DNA of 64,000 nt from CAWCOU01 sp963797335. Its GTDB lineage: Bacteria > Pseudomonadota > Gammaproteobacteria > JAURND01. The notes under the pieces were generated by a model. It was not told the origin of the DNA and made no database searches. It was given only the letters and a program-made list of their open reading frames with translations. The stretch spans positions 434,001 through 498,000 of the forward strand of contig CAWCOU010000006.1 in assembly GCA_963797335.1 (NCBI GenBank), given 5' to 3'. A program made the translations under genes and the position numbers. Shown one piece after another: positions 44,690-53,516 of the stretch (position 1 is the stretch's first letter; each line of letters starts with the position of its first letter).

Positions 44690-46519
44690 ATGATCATTCG
44701 TTTCATCCAAAAAATTTACCAACGTATTAAACAACGATCCGTGGCTGACCCGACTCACACTCGCCCCCAAGACGGACTGGTGGTGCCGCGCAACCAACAT
44801 ACGCTTTCCAGAAGCAATATTAGTAAGAATGCGCTAACTGTCTTAAACCGCTTACATCAAGCCGGTTTTCAGGCTTATCTGGTCGGTGGCAGCGTGCGCG
44901 ATTTGTTGTTGAATCTAAAGCCCAAAGACTTTGATATCGCCACCGATGCCCACCCTGAAGAAGTTAGGCGTTTATTTCGCAATAGTCGCTTGATAGGCCG
45001 CCGCTTTCGGTTGGTGCATGTGTTCTTTGGATTGGATATCGTGGAAGTGGCTACTTTTCGCAAGGGCCATCCCGAAGATGCTCACCCCGAGGGCAGACAA
45101 TCCGCCACTGGCATGTTGATTCGCGATAATATTTATGGCTCCATGGCCGATGATGCCTGGCGACGCGACTTCACCATCAATGCGCTTTACTACAATATTG
45201 CCGATTATTCCATTGTCGATTATACCGGCGGCTTGGCTGACTTAAAGCAACATCGGATCACTATTCTCGGTGACCCTATCGCGCGTTATAAAGAAGACCC
45301 GGTTCGCATGCTGCGCGCCTTGCGGCTCACCGCCAAACTCGATTTTACCATGGATGCGGCCACTGCGGCTCCCATCCAAGAATTAAAAACGCTGATTAAA
45401 AACGTATCCCCAGCCCGATTGTTTGATGAAGTCTTAAAATTATTTTACTGCGGCCATGGTATGCGTGCGTATCGATTACTGCACCATTACGGGTTATTCG
45501 CGTTTTTATTTTCTCAAACGGAAAAAGCGTTATCAGCAGAAGAATTACGTAAAGAGCAATTTCTTGCCCTGCTATTGCAAAGTTTCAAGAATACCGATGC
45601 ACGCTTGGCGAATGGCCAAAGTTTAAATCCTGCTTTTTTATTCGCAGTGCTGTTATGGCCGCCTTTGCAATTAAGTGTGCAGCGATTAGAAGATGAAGGA
45701 AATGCTCCGTATGTTGCATTAGAAATGGCCATGAAGAAGGTGCTTGCTGCTCAACAACAAGAAATTGCTATTCCTAAACGTTATACGCTGATTATGATGG
45801 AAATCTGGACTATGCAGTTTCCTTTGCAGGTGCGAAATAAAAAATACATTAAAACTTTATTTGCTTCTCCGCGCTTTAGAGCGGCTTTTGATTTTTTGGT
45901 GTTACGAATGGAATCTGGCGAAGCACAATTAAAATCTGCTGTCGATTGGTGGCAGCATTTTCAAACCGCCACTCCGCAGCAACGTCATAAAATAGCGCAT
46001 CAACTGACCAATCCTAAGAAAAAAACTTTAGTGATGCATCATGCGTTTGTGGGCTTGGGCAGTAATTTAGAGCAACCGATTGAGCAAATTAAAACGGCTA
46101 TTTCTGCGTTGATGCAATTGCCGAAAACCCGTATCCATGCCGCATCGAGCCTGTATCAAACTGCCCCGCAGGGGTGCAGCGATCAACCCGATTATATTAA
46201 TGCCGTGGTGGAGTTGCGCACGCGACTTTCTCTGGAGGAGTTATTCGCTCACTTACAAATTTTGGAAACACACCAGGGCCGCCACCGTGACGGCAGTAAA
46301 AATCAGCCACGCACCTTGGATTTGGATTTGCTGTTGTTTGATCAGGAAATTCTGGATTCTCCAGAGCTTACTATCCCCCACCCCCGTATGAACGAACGTG
46401 GTTTTGTTTTAATCCCACTCTTGGAAATCGCCCCTAAGCTTTGCCTGCCTGATGGAGTAGCTATTCATGAACTCCTGGAGAAACTCCCCGATGAATGCAA
46501 GCATTTTACTTTAGTCTAA
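44690..46519 (+). CDS. pcnB-folK: Fused poly(A) polymerase I and HPPK (PcnB-FolK)
   Basis: One 609-residue frame joins two enzymes. Residues 1-445 are PcnB, which polyadenylates RNA for decay: nucleotidyltransferase motif LVGGSVRDLLLNLKPKDFDI, DDAWRRDFTINALYYN and YKEDPVRMLRALRLTAK. Residues 449-609 are FolK, which pyrophosphorylates hydroxymethyl-dihydropterin in folate synthesis: FVGLGSNLEQP, SSLYQTAPQG, DQPDYINAVVEL and PRTLDLDLLLFDQ. In other gammaproteobacteria the genes are adjacent but separate. The junction (KKKTLVMHHAF) has an internal Met at 46034 with no good ribosome site, so fusion or inefficient internal initiation are both possible. AAGGAG lies only two bases before ATG 44690. 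Confidence 0.92.
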   Translation: MIIRFIQKIYQRIKQRSVADPTHTRPQDGLVVPRNQHTLSRSNISKNALTVLNRLHQAGFQAYLVGGSVRDLLLNLKPKDFDIATDAHPEEVRRLFRNSRLIGRRFRLVHVFFGLDIVEVATFRKGHPEDAHPEGRQSATGMLIRDNIYGSMADDAWRRDFTINALYYNIADYSIVDYTGGLADLKQHRITILGDPIARYKEDPVRMLRALRLTAKLDFTMDAATAAPIQELKTLIKNVSPARLFDEVLKLFYCGHGMRAYRLLHHYGLFAFLFSQTEKALSAEELRKEQFLALLLQSFKNTDARLANGQSLNPAFLFAVLLWPPLQLSVQRLEDEGNAPYVALEMAMKKVLAAQQQEIAIPKRYTLIMMEIWTMQFPLQVRNKKYIKTLFASPRFRAAFDFLVLRMESGEAQLKSAVDWWQHFQTATPQQRHKIAHQLTNPKKKTLVMHHAFVGLGSNLEQPIEQIKTAISALMQLPKTRIHAASSLYQTAPQGCSDQPDYINAVVELRTRLSLEELFAHLQILETHQGRHRDGSKNQPRTLDLDLLLFDQEILDSPELTIPHPRMNERGFVLIPLLEIAPKLCLPDGVAIHELLEKLPDECKHFTLV

Positions 46520-46611
46520 GTACCCCGGGAGCGCGGGCGAGTGTAGCACTAAAGCAACACTAAATGATGCTCTGTTTAAAACTTATTCACATCCCTTGTT
46601 TTTGGAACTAC

Positions 46612-46639
46612 TTGGCATTCAAACACAAGAGAGTATAAT
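46612..46639 (+). promoter_or_regulatory. Sigma-70-type promoter for the lysine-rich small protein
   Basis: TTGGCA at 46612-46617 and TATAAT at 46634-46639 are separated by 16 bp. A transcript would start near 46646 and reach a strong ribosome site (AAAGGAG) and the ATG at 46713. One of the best promoter matches in the window. Confidence 0.65.
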
Positions 46640-46712
46640 CTGCTAGACCAGCTGAGCTTAAGCTTATGTTGCGTCCGGTTTATTTGTTCATTTTCCTAAA
46701 GGAGATGTTTGC

Positions 46713-46811
46713 ATGTCGAAACCTAGAGAATCTAAGAAAGAAACAAAGAAGGCACCTGCACTGAGCTTAATGGAAAAACGTAAGAAAAAGAAAGAAAAGA
46801 AAGGTAAATAG
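46713..46811 (+). CDS. Small lysine-rich basic protein, 32 residues
   Basis: The frame starts ATG at 46713, nine bases after AAAGGAG, and ends TAG at 46811. The peptide (MSKPRESKKETKKAPALSLM, then EKRKKKKEKKGK) is about half Lys/Arg and has no hydrophobic segment. A consensus promoter lies about 75 bp upstream, so it is a self-standing gene. Such composition suggests binding to nucleic acid or ribosomes; Coxiella's small-cell-variant protein ScvA is comparably tiny and basic, but no sequence similarity is claimed. Function unknown. Confidence 0.7.
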   Translation: MSKPRESKKETKKAPALSLMEKRKKKKEKKGK

Positions 46812-46891
46812 TGATGAGGGGTTGGCTCCCTAACATCGAAACACATATGAGTCGTTCATATTGTCGTGAGATCAAACACTCATCTCTACAC

Positions 46892-46926
46892 CTCTGGGAA
46901 AGCGGGCAAGTTGCCCGCTTCCAGAG
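46892..46926. terminator. Strong hairpin between two convergent genes
   Basis: CTCTGGGAAAGCGGGCAA at 46892-46909 pairs with TTGCCCGCTTCCAGAG at 46911-46926, with a near-zero loop. It lies between the small basic gene and the converging CaaX-protein gene. The GCGGGC core resembles the hairpin after proS, so it may be a repeat acting as a bidirectional terminator. Confidence 0.5.
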
Positions 46927-46959
46927 ATTGCGGAAATTTTAGAGATTAAGATTTATCTC

Positions 46960-47988
46960 TTACATCACAAGACAGCTTGACCCTGACTTGGGATTACTTT
47001 TATCATCCTCACGTTTGGGATTGATTTTATCATCCTTACGCTTGGTAGGCGAACTCCCTCCACAACCATCCTTAGCCTCTTCAGTTACACAGTCATGAAA
47101 ATAATCATTGACTAGCGACCCTATTTGTTCAGGCATAGGATCACCGGTAAGCAATGGAAATTCTTCGGCGAAGAAAGACTGAACCGCCATCTGTTTATAG
47201 CATCCCTGAAAACTAATCGGAATGCTGTACTGCTTTTCAAGTACCAACTTCGGCTCCATTATACCTATTGCAATCCCTGACATTTTTATTTTTTCAGCTC
47301 CGAGTGCTGCCTTTAATGAGGATGAAAATAGCCTAAGGAAATCTTTAAAAAAAGTTTCATTATGACAAGGAATCCATGTGGTATTTTCATTATCGACAAT
47401 GGCTGTGATATATAACGTTCTGTTTTGAGGCGTACCTCTTTTATTAAGCTCATCACGGCAAATCAAACAAAGCTTTTCCGGATTCGCAATAAATACATTT
47501 TTTGACATTTTTTCTAGATTGTCTGCATCCTCTTTTGAAAATTTTGCACTCCAACCACCCAAAAGATCCACAAGCGCGTTCCGCTCTCGTATCGTCGAAC
47601 ACACTAAACCAATAGAATCTTTGTTGCGGGCCGTGTATAATTTTGCTTCACTGGGTGGAGTTCTGAGCGATAATAAGTAGCCATTTTTCTTTAAATTTTC
47701 TACTAAAGTTGCATAAATTTTAGTTTTTTTAACATGTTCATTTAACTTACCCTCTCTATGAGCATTATAAGCTTTTCGGTATATATCGGGGTCGCGCACG
47801 AATTCTTCTGATGCCGCCGTAATTAATGCCTCCACAGTATCGGCATTTCTTTCCCCTACTATTTTCGGATATTCCTCACCCAAAATTGCTACTATAGATT
47901 CAAAAAAATCGTATGAGCCAATTCTCCAGCCTGTATCCCATCCATTAGTTTTACTCGCTTTTTCCTTCAATATTTCTTTTAATTTCAT
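46960..47988 (-). CDS. Unknown 342-residue protein with polybasic tail and CaaX box (CLVM)
   Basis: No family recognised for residues 1-305; the protein is soluble, mixed alpha/beta by appearance, with several cysteines. The tail is striking: KRKDDKINPKREDDKSNPK contains a nine-residue tandem repeat ((K/E)DDK(I/S)NPK type), followed by SGSSCLVM and the stop. A polybasic stretch before Cys-aliphatic-aliphatic-Met is the membrane-targeting layout of K-Ras (CVIM); Met at the end favours farnesyltransferase. This suggests an effector that is prenylated in a eukaryotic host; delivery and function are inference. The start ATG at 47988 begins MKLKEILKEKASK. Confidence 0.65.
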   Translation of the reverse strand: MKLKEILKEKASKTNGWDTGWRIGSYDFFESIVAILGEEYPKIVGERNADTVEALITAASEEFVRDPDIYRKAYNAHREGKLNEHVKKTKIYATLVENLKKNGYLLSLRTPPSEAKLYTARNKDSIGLVCSTIRERNALVDLLGGWSAKFSKEDADNLEKMSKNVFIANPEKLCLICRDELNKRGTPQNRTLYITAIVDNENTTWIPCHNETFFKDFLRLFSSSLKAALGAEKIKMSGIAIGIMEPKLVLEKQYSIPISFQGCYKQMAVQSFFAEEFPLLTGDPMPEQIGSLVNDYFHDCVTEEAKDGCGGSSPTKRKDDKINPKREDDKSNPKSGSSCLVM

Positions 47989-48045
47989 AAAAATTTCTCA
48001 TTTTTATTTTTATAGGTCCGTATCCACTTTATCCTTATTTATAAA

Positions 48046-48957
48046 TTACTTTTTTTTGTATTGATTAGCAATTATTGCGCCCATTAAAGCAATTAATCCA
48101 CCGCATAGGGCCAACCATTCTGGTACTTCTCCCAAGACTAGCCAACTCAGTAGTGTGCTGACAATAGGCATTAAGTACAGAAAATGGCTGGCGCGGGAGG
48201 CGGGTAACACCCTTAAACCATAGTTCCAGGCAGTGTAACCGATAACTGAGGGGAATATGCCCAAGTAGAAAGCAGCTAATGTGGCATTTAGGTGGGCGGT
48301 ATGGAGTTCTCGCCAGAGTGGGTGGGCGTAAAGCAATAGCAAGATGAGGGTACCGCCCCAAATCACAAAAGCGGTTAATTCCACGCCATCGTATTTTAAG
48401 GTTAATGATTTATAGGCAATATTGTAAATACCACCGCACAAGGTAGCGATTAATACATAGAGGATGCCAATATCCAGGTGTGCGCCTTGCATATGGGAAA
48501 TCGCGATCAGTAATACTCCCAGCACACTGATAAACACACCTTGCCATGCACGCTTCGATACTTTTTCACCCAAAAATAGGACCGCTAAAAAAGTCACTGC
48601 GACTGGGATAAGGCTGATGATGAATCCGGCGATGCCGGCGTTTACGGTGAGTTCACCAAAATTGAGGGCGATGTTGTAAACGCCGATGCCGATCATACCG
48701 GCCACTAATATGACGGGGATGTCACAGCGGCGTGGTTTGCCTCGGTTGGAGTTAAATAGGTATAAAAAAAGCATGCCTACGGAGGCGACTAAATGGCGAA
48801 GTAAGGCCAGGCTGCCAGGGTCGTAGCTTTGGAGACCAATACGGATGCCAACTAAGGCAGATGACCAGAAGAAAACGGCCAGGCTGATGGCGAGGATAGT
48901 TTTAATTGAGCTTATGGTCATGGTTTTGTAGGAATGAATGGTGTGCTCTTTTGACAT
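48046..48957 (-). CDS. EamA/DMT-family transporter
   Basis: From ATG 48957 about 303 residues with ten membrane helices in two EamA halves (LAVFFWSSALVGIRIGLQSY; GILYVLIATLCGGIYNIAYK). The family exports amino acids or metabolites by an unknown coupling mechanism. AGGG lies about nine bases before the chosen start; earlier starts (to 49104) would run into the end of the 1509-residue gene and add a non-family leader. It follows that gene by 29 bp on the same strand. Confidence 0.88.
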   Translation of the reverse strand: MSKEHTIHSYKTMTISSIKTILAISLAVFFWSSALVGIRIGLQSYDPGSLALLRHLVASVGMLFLYLFNSNRGKPRRCDIPVILVAGMIGIGVYNIALNFGELTVNAGIAGFIISLIPVAVTFLAVLFLGEKVSKRAWQGVFISVLGVLLIAISHMQGAHLDIGILYVLIATLCGGIYNIAYKSLTLKYDGVELTAFVIWGGTLILLLLYAHPLWRELHTAHLNATLAAFYLGIFPSVIGYTAWNYGLRVLPASRASHFLYLMPIVSTLLSWLVLGEVPEWLALCGGLIALMGAIIANQYKKK

Positions 48958-48986
48958 ACGATAGACCCTGTTGTCACGCAGATTTT

Positions 48987-51900
48987 TTATGGGCAATGAT
49001 CTGAACGGGATGTGGCAACACGTCCTGAAGCATGGTTGGAAATTGTACGTGAAGAAACTTCGCAGGTCACGCGATTGATATAGGTGAGGGTCTTCAACAA
49101 ACAATCGACAATGAGTGAATCAAGGTTGGAAGGTATTTTGCCGAGATGACTGGCCTGGGCGACCTCTAAGCGTAATTGTAGGTCGGGGTTGGATCTAACA
49201 TAATGCGATAATACCGCGACGTTTACCTTAGCGGGGGTTTGCTGACTCCCTACCAATATGGTTTTTAGCCAATCGGTGAGGGTGGGTATGCCAATACGGT
49301 GGTATTGACCCTTGGGTAGCAGGGTATGCCATTTGGAACCTTCGCGAATTTGTTCCCAAATGGCCTTGACCAATTCTGGAGAAAATTTGCCCATTAAATA
49401 CTGCTCACCCTGTTCGATCACCGCGCTGATGGCGGTTTCGATATCGCAAGCTTCATCGATAACCGATAGTGAAGCCGTTTGCCAGATTGCGAATAATTGC
49501 GTGGCCAGGTGGGCGGAAAGGACTTCGCTAATCCCTTTATCCAACTTTAATTGCAGATTTTCATTCATCAGGGTTTCTTTTAACTGCTCACTCAGTGTAG
49601 TCCAAGCCGTCGTCACCCAGGTTGATAACACCTTTAGCGCCGAAGAACGCTGGAAGCGCTGTTGCATCAATTGGCAGCGCATGGCCCATTCTTGATTGCC
49701 CATGCCACGAGCGAACGGTCGATTTTTCTGTTCACTTTGATAGCCGATGGCTTTTGATTCTCGCCAAATGCGCGTAGCAGATAAGGCCTCATTGAAGGGT
49801 CCGGCCAGTTTTTCGGGCGGCAGGTGTTTCTGGATGTAATGCTTCAGTGCCACTAGGAAATGATCTTCTTGGCGTGGATCAGGCACTTGGGCATGAAGGT
49901 GTTGCGTTTGTATGAGTGGGTATAGGGTATTGTAGATCAGTTGGCTCAATAGTTGCTGCATTTGGGGGCGATGGCTGGTTAAACGATCGTCGCCAATAAA
50001 ACCTCGAGTTCGTAAAGCGGTTATTATGCTATTTTCAGCGACTTTATCGGCAGTAAATCCTAACATCTCAGTTAATGAGGGTGCCAGTTGCTCCGTTAAA
50101 AAATGGGCTAAGCAATGGCACGTATCGTTGGGATAATCCCAGAATAAGGATTTGAAATGCTGACTGAACGATAATACCGTGGCGTGATCGAGATAAGAAG
50201 CGGAAAAGAAATGTGCGAAGTAGTGACGTAATTTTTTAAACGACGGGGTACGGCCTTTTTTTATTATTTTCGGTAATATATGCAATTGGAATTGTAACGT
50301 GAAATCGTCCATAAATAGTTTTTTACAATTGCTAGCCATTATTTGTCGTATTGTTTCTATGTGCGAGTCTTTGGCTGCTGGCAGATGACTGGTGAATAAC
50401 CATTTCTGTTTATCTGCTAATGTCGGCTGGGAACACTCGCTGAGGGTTGCCTCTTTGGCAATACCTATTGGTTTAGTTTTGTTCTCCAAACTGGACTGTG
50501 GGGCCCACTTTTTCTGAAATGAGTCGTCATGATGATACTGGAGAATCTCTTCGTATTTGTCCTGAAAAGCAGACAGTAATGTTTCTCTATTTAAACTTTG
50601 GTAAAAGAGCTGATATAAATTATCGTCATTGGGTAAGAGCTCAACCATGGTATTGAGTGCCACTTCCTCCAAAGAATCTTCTGTCTCTTTAGTCATACGA
50701 AGTGGATTTAATAACGCCATCCTCATTTGCTCCAAGTTAATGGCGTCACTGAGTTTATCGGCGAAATGTAAGGCAGATATGTGCTTATGTAAAGACAGAT
50801 CCCAGTGCGCGCCTGCGGTAAGTGCAAGCACGCGATTAACGGCGTAGCGGAAGAAATCGGGTGCTTCGTTACCCAGAAGAGGAAAAAGTTCCTTTCGCAG
50901 TTTGACGTATTCCGGATGGTCACCTAAGTAATCTCGACAGAACCTGGGTAGTAATCGCGAAATCAATTTGACAGCGCTGATGCTTGCCCAATGCTGCTTT
51001 ATCGATTGCAGTTCGGTTACTGATAATTCGGATTTTTCCCTAGTCATGAGGGTATTTTTATAGCCTGCTGTCAGTACTTGAAAAATTTGTTTTATTTCAG
51101 GCTCTGTGTAATGAAGGAAAGGAGGCGATTGTATTGTAACTACTCGCACGTCGTCCCGCGGCTTGTCCGCGGGATCCAGAAAGGAGAATTTTATAGGCTT
51201 TTTTCTGGATCCCGCGGACAAGCCGCGGGACGACGGAGTTTGATTTGAGGGGAAGCCGTTACATTTTATTTTACTATCCATGTTTGTTACTGGGTTTTTA
51301 GCCAGTCTATCTTGTAAACAAGTCAATGTTATTTTGATGATAGCATCGGTCTTTTGAAATAGTATTTTATCCCATTGAGTGTTAATGAATTCATTTCTAC
51401 CGGTCAATTTCTGAAGTGTGTCGCTGTCGGCTTGCCAGTTTTCGATTCGCTTTTTGTTTTCCATCACGAAATAGCTGGGATTCCAACATTGCACACCGAA
51501 CCAACCGGCATAAACGTGTTCATGTTTTATGGGCTTGACTGTCCCAAATGACAAATTAGGTTTGAGTGAATCGATAATACCCGCCAAACGGATGCCTTCG
51601 GCGGAATAATCACGGTAACGTTTCTGAAAATTTTGTAATAGTTCCACATGGCATTTATTCAGTGACATGGCCAATGGTGGGTTTAGGAAGAAGAAAATTT
51701 TTTCCTTATCTAATTGCATAATGGCTTCATAAAGTACATCTTTACATTGTTCTGAACTGGGTATAGGTTCCCGCAGAAAGGCTCGAAGCGCCTTATTGGT
51801 ATATAGTGCTTTGAGGGTTGGTCGACCCAGAGACTTATTTCTTATCGCGATATGCCAGAAGTTTTGGTGATGGCGGTCTTCTCCTGGATGAAACACATGT

Positions 51901-53516
51901 TTTGTCAACAGAGTAATCAAACCTAAATCGGCCTCTTCATTGACAGTGCGCTGGAGCACGTAAGGAAGCGCAGCAGAAAATGGATTTCCTGCAATCGGTT
52001 CATCATCGACTAAATAGCCAAGCCTATCGGCAGCAATAAAATGGGCTATCTGCTTTAGCCAGGGGGTTTTTGTTTTTGAATCGGCAAAATAGCCTTTAAT
52101 TAAAACGGTGAGGATATTGTCTTGTAAATCCATTGGTTTTACGATATCCACTTGGTGTTGGCATTGGTCATTAAACTCAAAAATCTGGGTCCGTAATTTT
52201 AAGTATGACCTCCAATTTCCTTGTCTAGCCCATCGATACAGTTGGCAAACAACCGCCATTTCATGCCGTTGAATCTCTTTAAAATAATCCGGCGGTGGTT
52301 TTATCTCTGGGTTGATTTGATCAAGGTCTTCGACAATCCGGTGAATAGGATCGGCGGTGATTAACGCGGCTTTTCCCTGATATTTTTGTGCGGTTAGGAT
52401 GTATTCGGGTGAAATCAAGTGCTTGATATGGAGAAAGGTTGAAATCACTTGCCTATTCCGAAAAAGTAACGCTTTGTTTAAAATCATCTGGGCCAGTCGT
52501 ATCGCGGCTTCATCGTGAGTGAGCCATGCTTCGACGGTGGGTGTCATCATGGCACCAATCATCGAATGGATTATCGCTAGCGGCTGGTCCACTTGCTGCA
52601 ATTGCAGTGATAATGCATTGATAAATAATGTCGATGAGATGAGGTGGCGTAGGCTGTAAAAGCTTGGGAAATGGGGGCGTTGTATGGCTAGCCATAATAC
52701 CTCCCTACCCATAGACTCCACTTTTTGCCATTTCGGTAATTGACGTTCTATTGGCGTGACAGCTGCTAATATATCCCGAACTAGATAATGGCTGGCAATG
52801 GTTTCGCTTTGCTTTTGCTGCAATTCTTTTTTTAATTCGGCTAGGGCGACCAGAAGAACCGGGGTTAAATGGTCGGTTTTTATGGCCAGCCATGGCTTGA
52901 TGCCCGCGTGATTTTTGATTTTGATACCCTGAATTAATCCCTCGATTATTTTTTCTCTTAGCTCCTTATTTTGGACTACGACCTGAGTTGATCCTATTTG
53001 ATCGATAACGAACGTCATTTCTTCTGGGTGAACCGAGTGGTGTTTTATATCTGAGCTTATTAATCCGTTGAATCCTACCTTTACTAGTGCAGCTTCCATA
53101 GCTGCACGAGCCGTATCAGCATCCGATCGCCGCCAAATTTCCGTGATGGTTTGCACCACGTGACGAAACGGTTGACGATTGATCATTCTACTATGTTGGC
53201 AACCGTACAAGACATGCCCCAAAAGATAATCGGCTTGATTTTGAATGGTAATCGATTGGCTCACCACGGCCAGTAAAGAAAATTTCAGGGTTTGCAGCGC
53301 GGTTAATAATTTATCCATGCCCTGAAAATCAGCCAAACGTGCTAGGTAAGCTAGACTTTTACTCAACACATCGGTTTGATCTGGTTCATATAAATAATGA
53401 ATGCGCAGAAAAAGAAGGAATTCGTCGTCAGCCGTAGTCGAATGGCGACATTCTTTTAACAAGTCATGGCAGCGAGACTCAGGTTGACTGGTGTTATGGG
53501 CTGGGCGTAATTCCAT
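48987..53516 (-). CDS. Giant 1509-residue unknown protein coupled to a ClpV-like ATPase
   Basis: Not recognised. The predicted protein is soluble and helix-rich, with no signal peptide and no clear membrane segment, and reads like alpha-solenoid material in places. Its ATG overlaps the stop of the ClpV-like gene by one base (TAATG), so the two are co-translated and probably work together; a substrate, adaptor or scaffold for the ATPase is plausible. Residues about 760-790 (SSRGLSAGSRKK...FLDPADKPRDD) are encoded by a family C palindrome inserted in frame without breaking the gene, which indicates selection to keep the reading frame. It could alternatively be a very large effector. Confidence 0.6.
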   Translation of the reverse strand: MELRPAHNTSQPESRCHDLLKECRHSTTADDEFLLFLRIHYLYEPDQTDVLSKSLAYLARLADFQGMDKLLTALQTLKFSLLAVVSQSITIQNQADYLLGHVLYGCQHSRMINRQPFRHVVQTITEIWRRSDADTARAAMEAALVKVGFNGLISSDIKHHSVHPEEMTFVIDQIGSTQVVVQNKELREKIIEGLIQGIKIKNHAGIKPWLAIKTDHLTPVLLVALAELKKELQQKQSETIASHYLVRDILAAVTPIERQLPKWQKVESMGREVLWLAIQRPHFPSFYSLRHLISSTLFINALSLQLQQVDQPLAIIHSMIGAMMTPTVEAWLTHDEAAIRLAQMILNKALLFRNRQVISTFLHIKHLISPEYILTAQKYQGKAALITADPIHRIVEDLDQINPEIKPPPDYFKEIQRHEMAVVCQLYRWARQGNWRSYLKLRTQIFEFNDQCQHQVDIVKPMDLQDNILTVLIKGYFADSKTKTPWLKQIAHFIAADRLGYLVDDEPIAGNPFSAALPYVLQRTVNEEADLGLITLLTKHVFHPGEDRHHQNFWHIAIRNKSLGRPTLKALYTNKALRAFLREPIPSSEQCKDVLYEAIMQLDKEKIFFFLNPPLAMSLNKCHVELLQNFQKRYRDYSAEGIRLAGIIDSLKPNLSFGTVKPIKHEHVYAGWFGVQCWNPSYFVMENKKRIENWQADSDTLQKLTGRNEFINTQWDKILFQKTDAIIKITLTCLQDRLAKNPVTNMDSKIKCNGFPSNQTPSSRGLSAGSRKKPIKFSFLDPADKPRDDVRVVTIQSPPFLHYTEPEIKQIFQVLTAGYKNTLMTREKSELSVTELQSIKQHWASISAVKLISRLLPRFCRDYLGDHPEYVKLRKELFPLLGNEAPDFFRYAVNRVLALTAGAHWDLSLHKHISALHFADKLSDAINLEQMRMALLNPLRMTKETEDSLEEVALNTMVELLPNDDNLYQLFYQSLNRETLLSAFQDKYEEILQYHHDDSFQKKWAPQSSLENKTKPIGIAKEATLSECSQPTLADKQKWLFTSHLPAAKDSHIETIRQIMASNCKKLFMDDFTLQFQLHILPKIIKKGRTPSFKKLRHYFAHFFSASYLDHATVLSFSQHFKSLFWDYPNDTCHCLAHFLTEQLAPSLTEMLGFTADKVAENSIITALRTRGFIGDDRLTSHRPQMQQLLSQLIYNTLYPLIQTQHLHAQVPDPRQEDHFLVALKHYIQKHLPPEKLAGPFNEALSATRIWRESKAIGYQSEQKNRPFARGMGNQEWAMRCQLMQQRFQRSSALKVLSTWVTTAWTTLSEQLKETLMNENLQLKLDKGISEVLSAHLATQLFAIWQTASLSVIDEACDIETAISAVIEQGEQYLMGKFSPELVKAIWEQIREGSKWHTLLPKGQYHRIGIPTLTDWLKTILVGSQQTPAKVNVAVLSHYVRSNPDLQLRLEVAQASHLGKIPSNLDSLIVDCLLKTLTYINRVTCEVSSRTISNHASGRVATSRSDHCP
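51131..51245. repeat. Family C palindromic repeat inserted in frame in the 1509-residue gene
   Basis: Perfect 34-bp arms at 51149-51182 (CGTCGTCCCGCGGCTTGTCC...) and 51202-51235 flank a 19-bp spacer. The left flank GTAACTACTCGCAC is shared with the copy at 57677-57741, the right flank GGAGTT with 10936-10965. It adds about 30 codons without a stop. This is the behaviour of Rickettsia palindromic elements. Confidence 0.85.
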
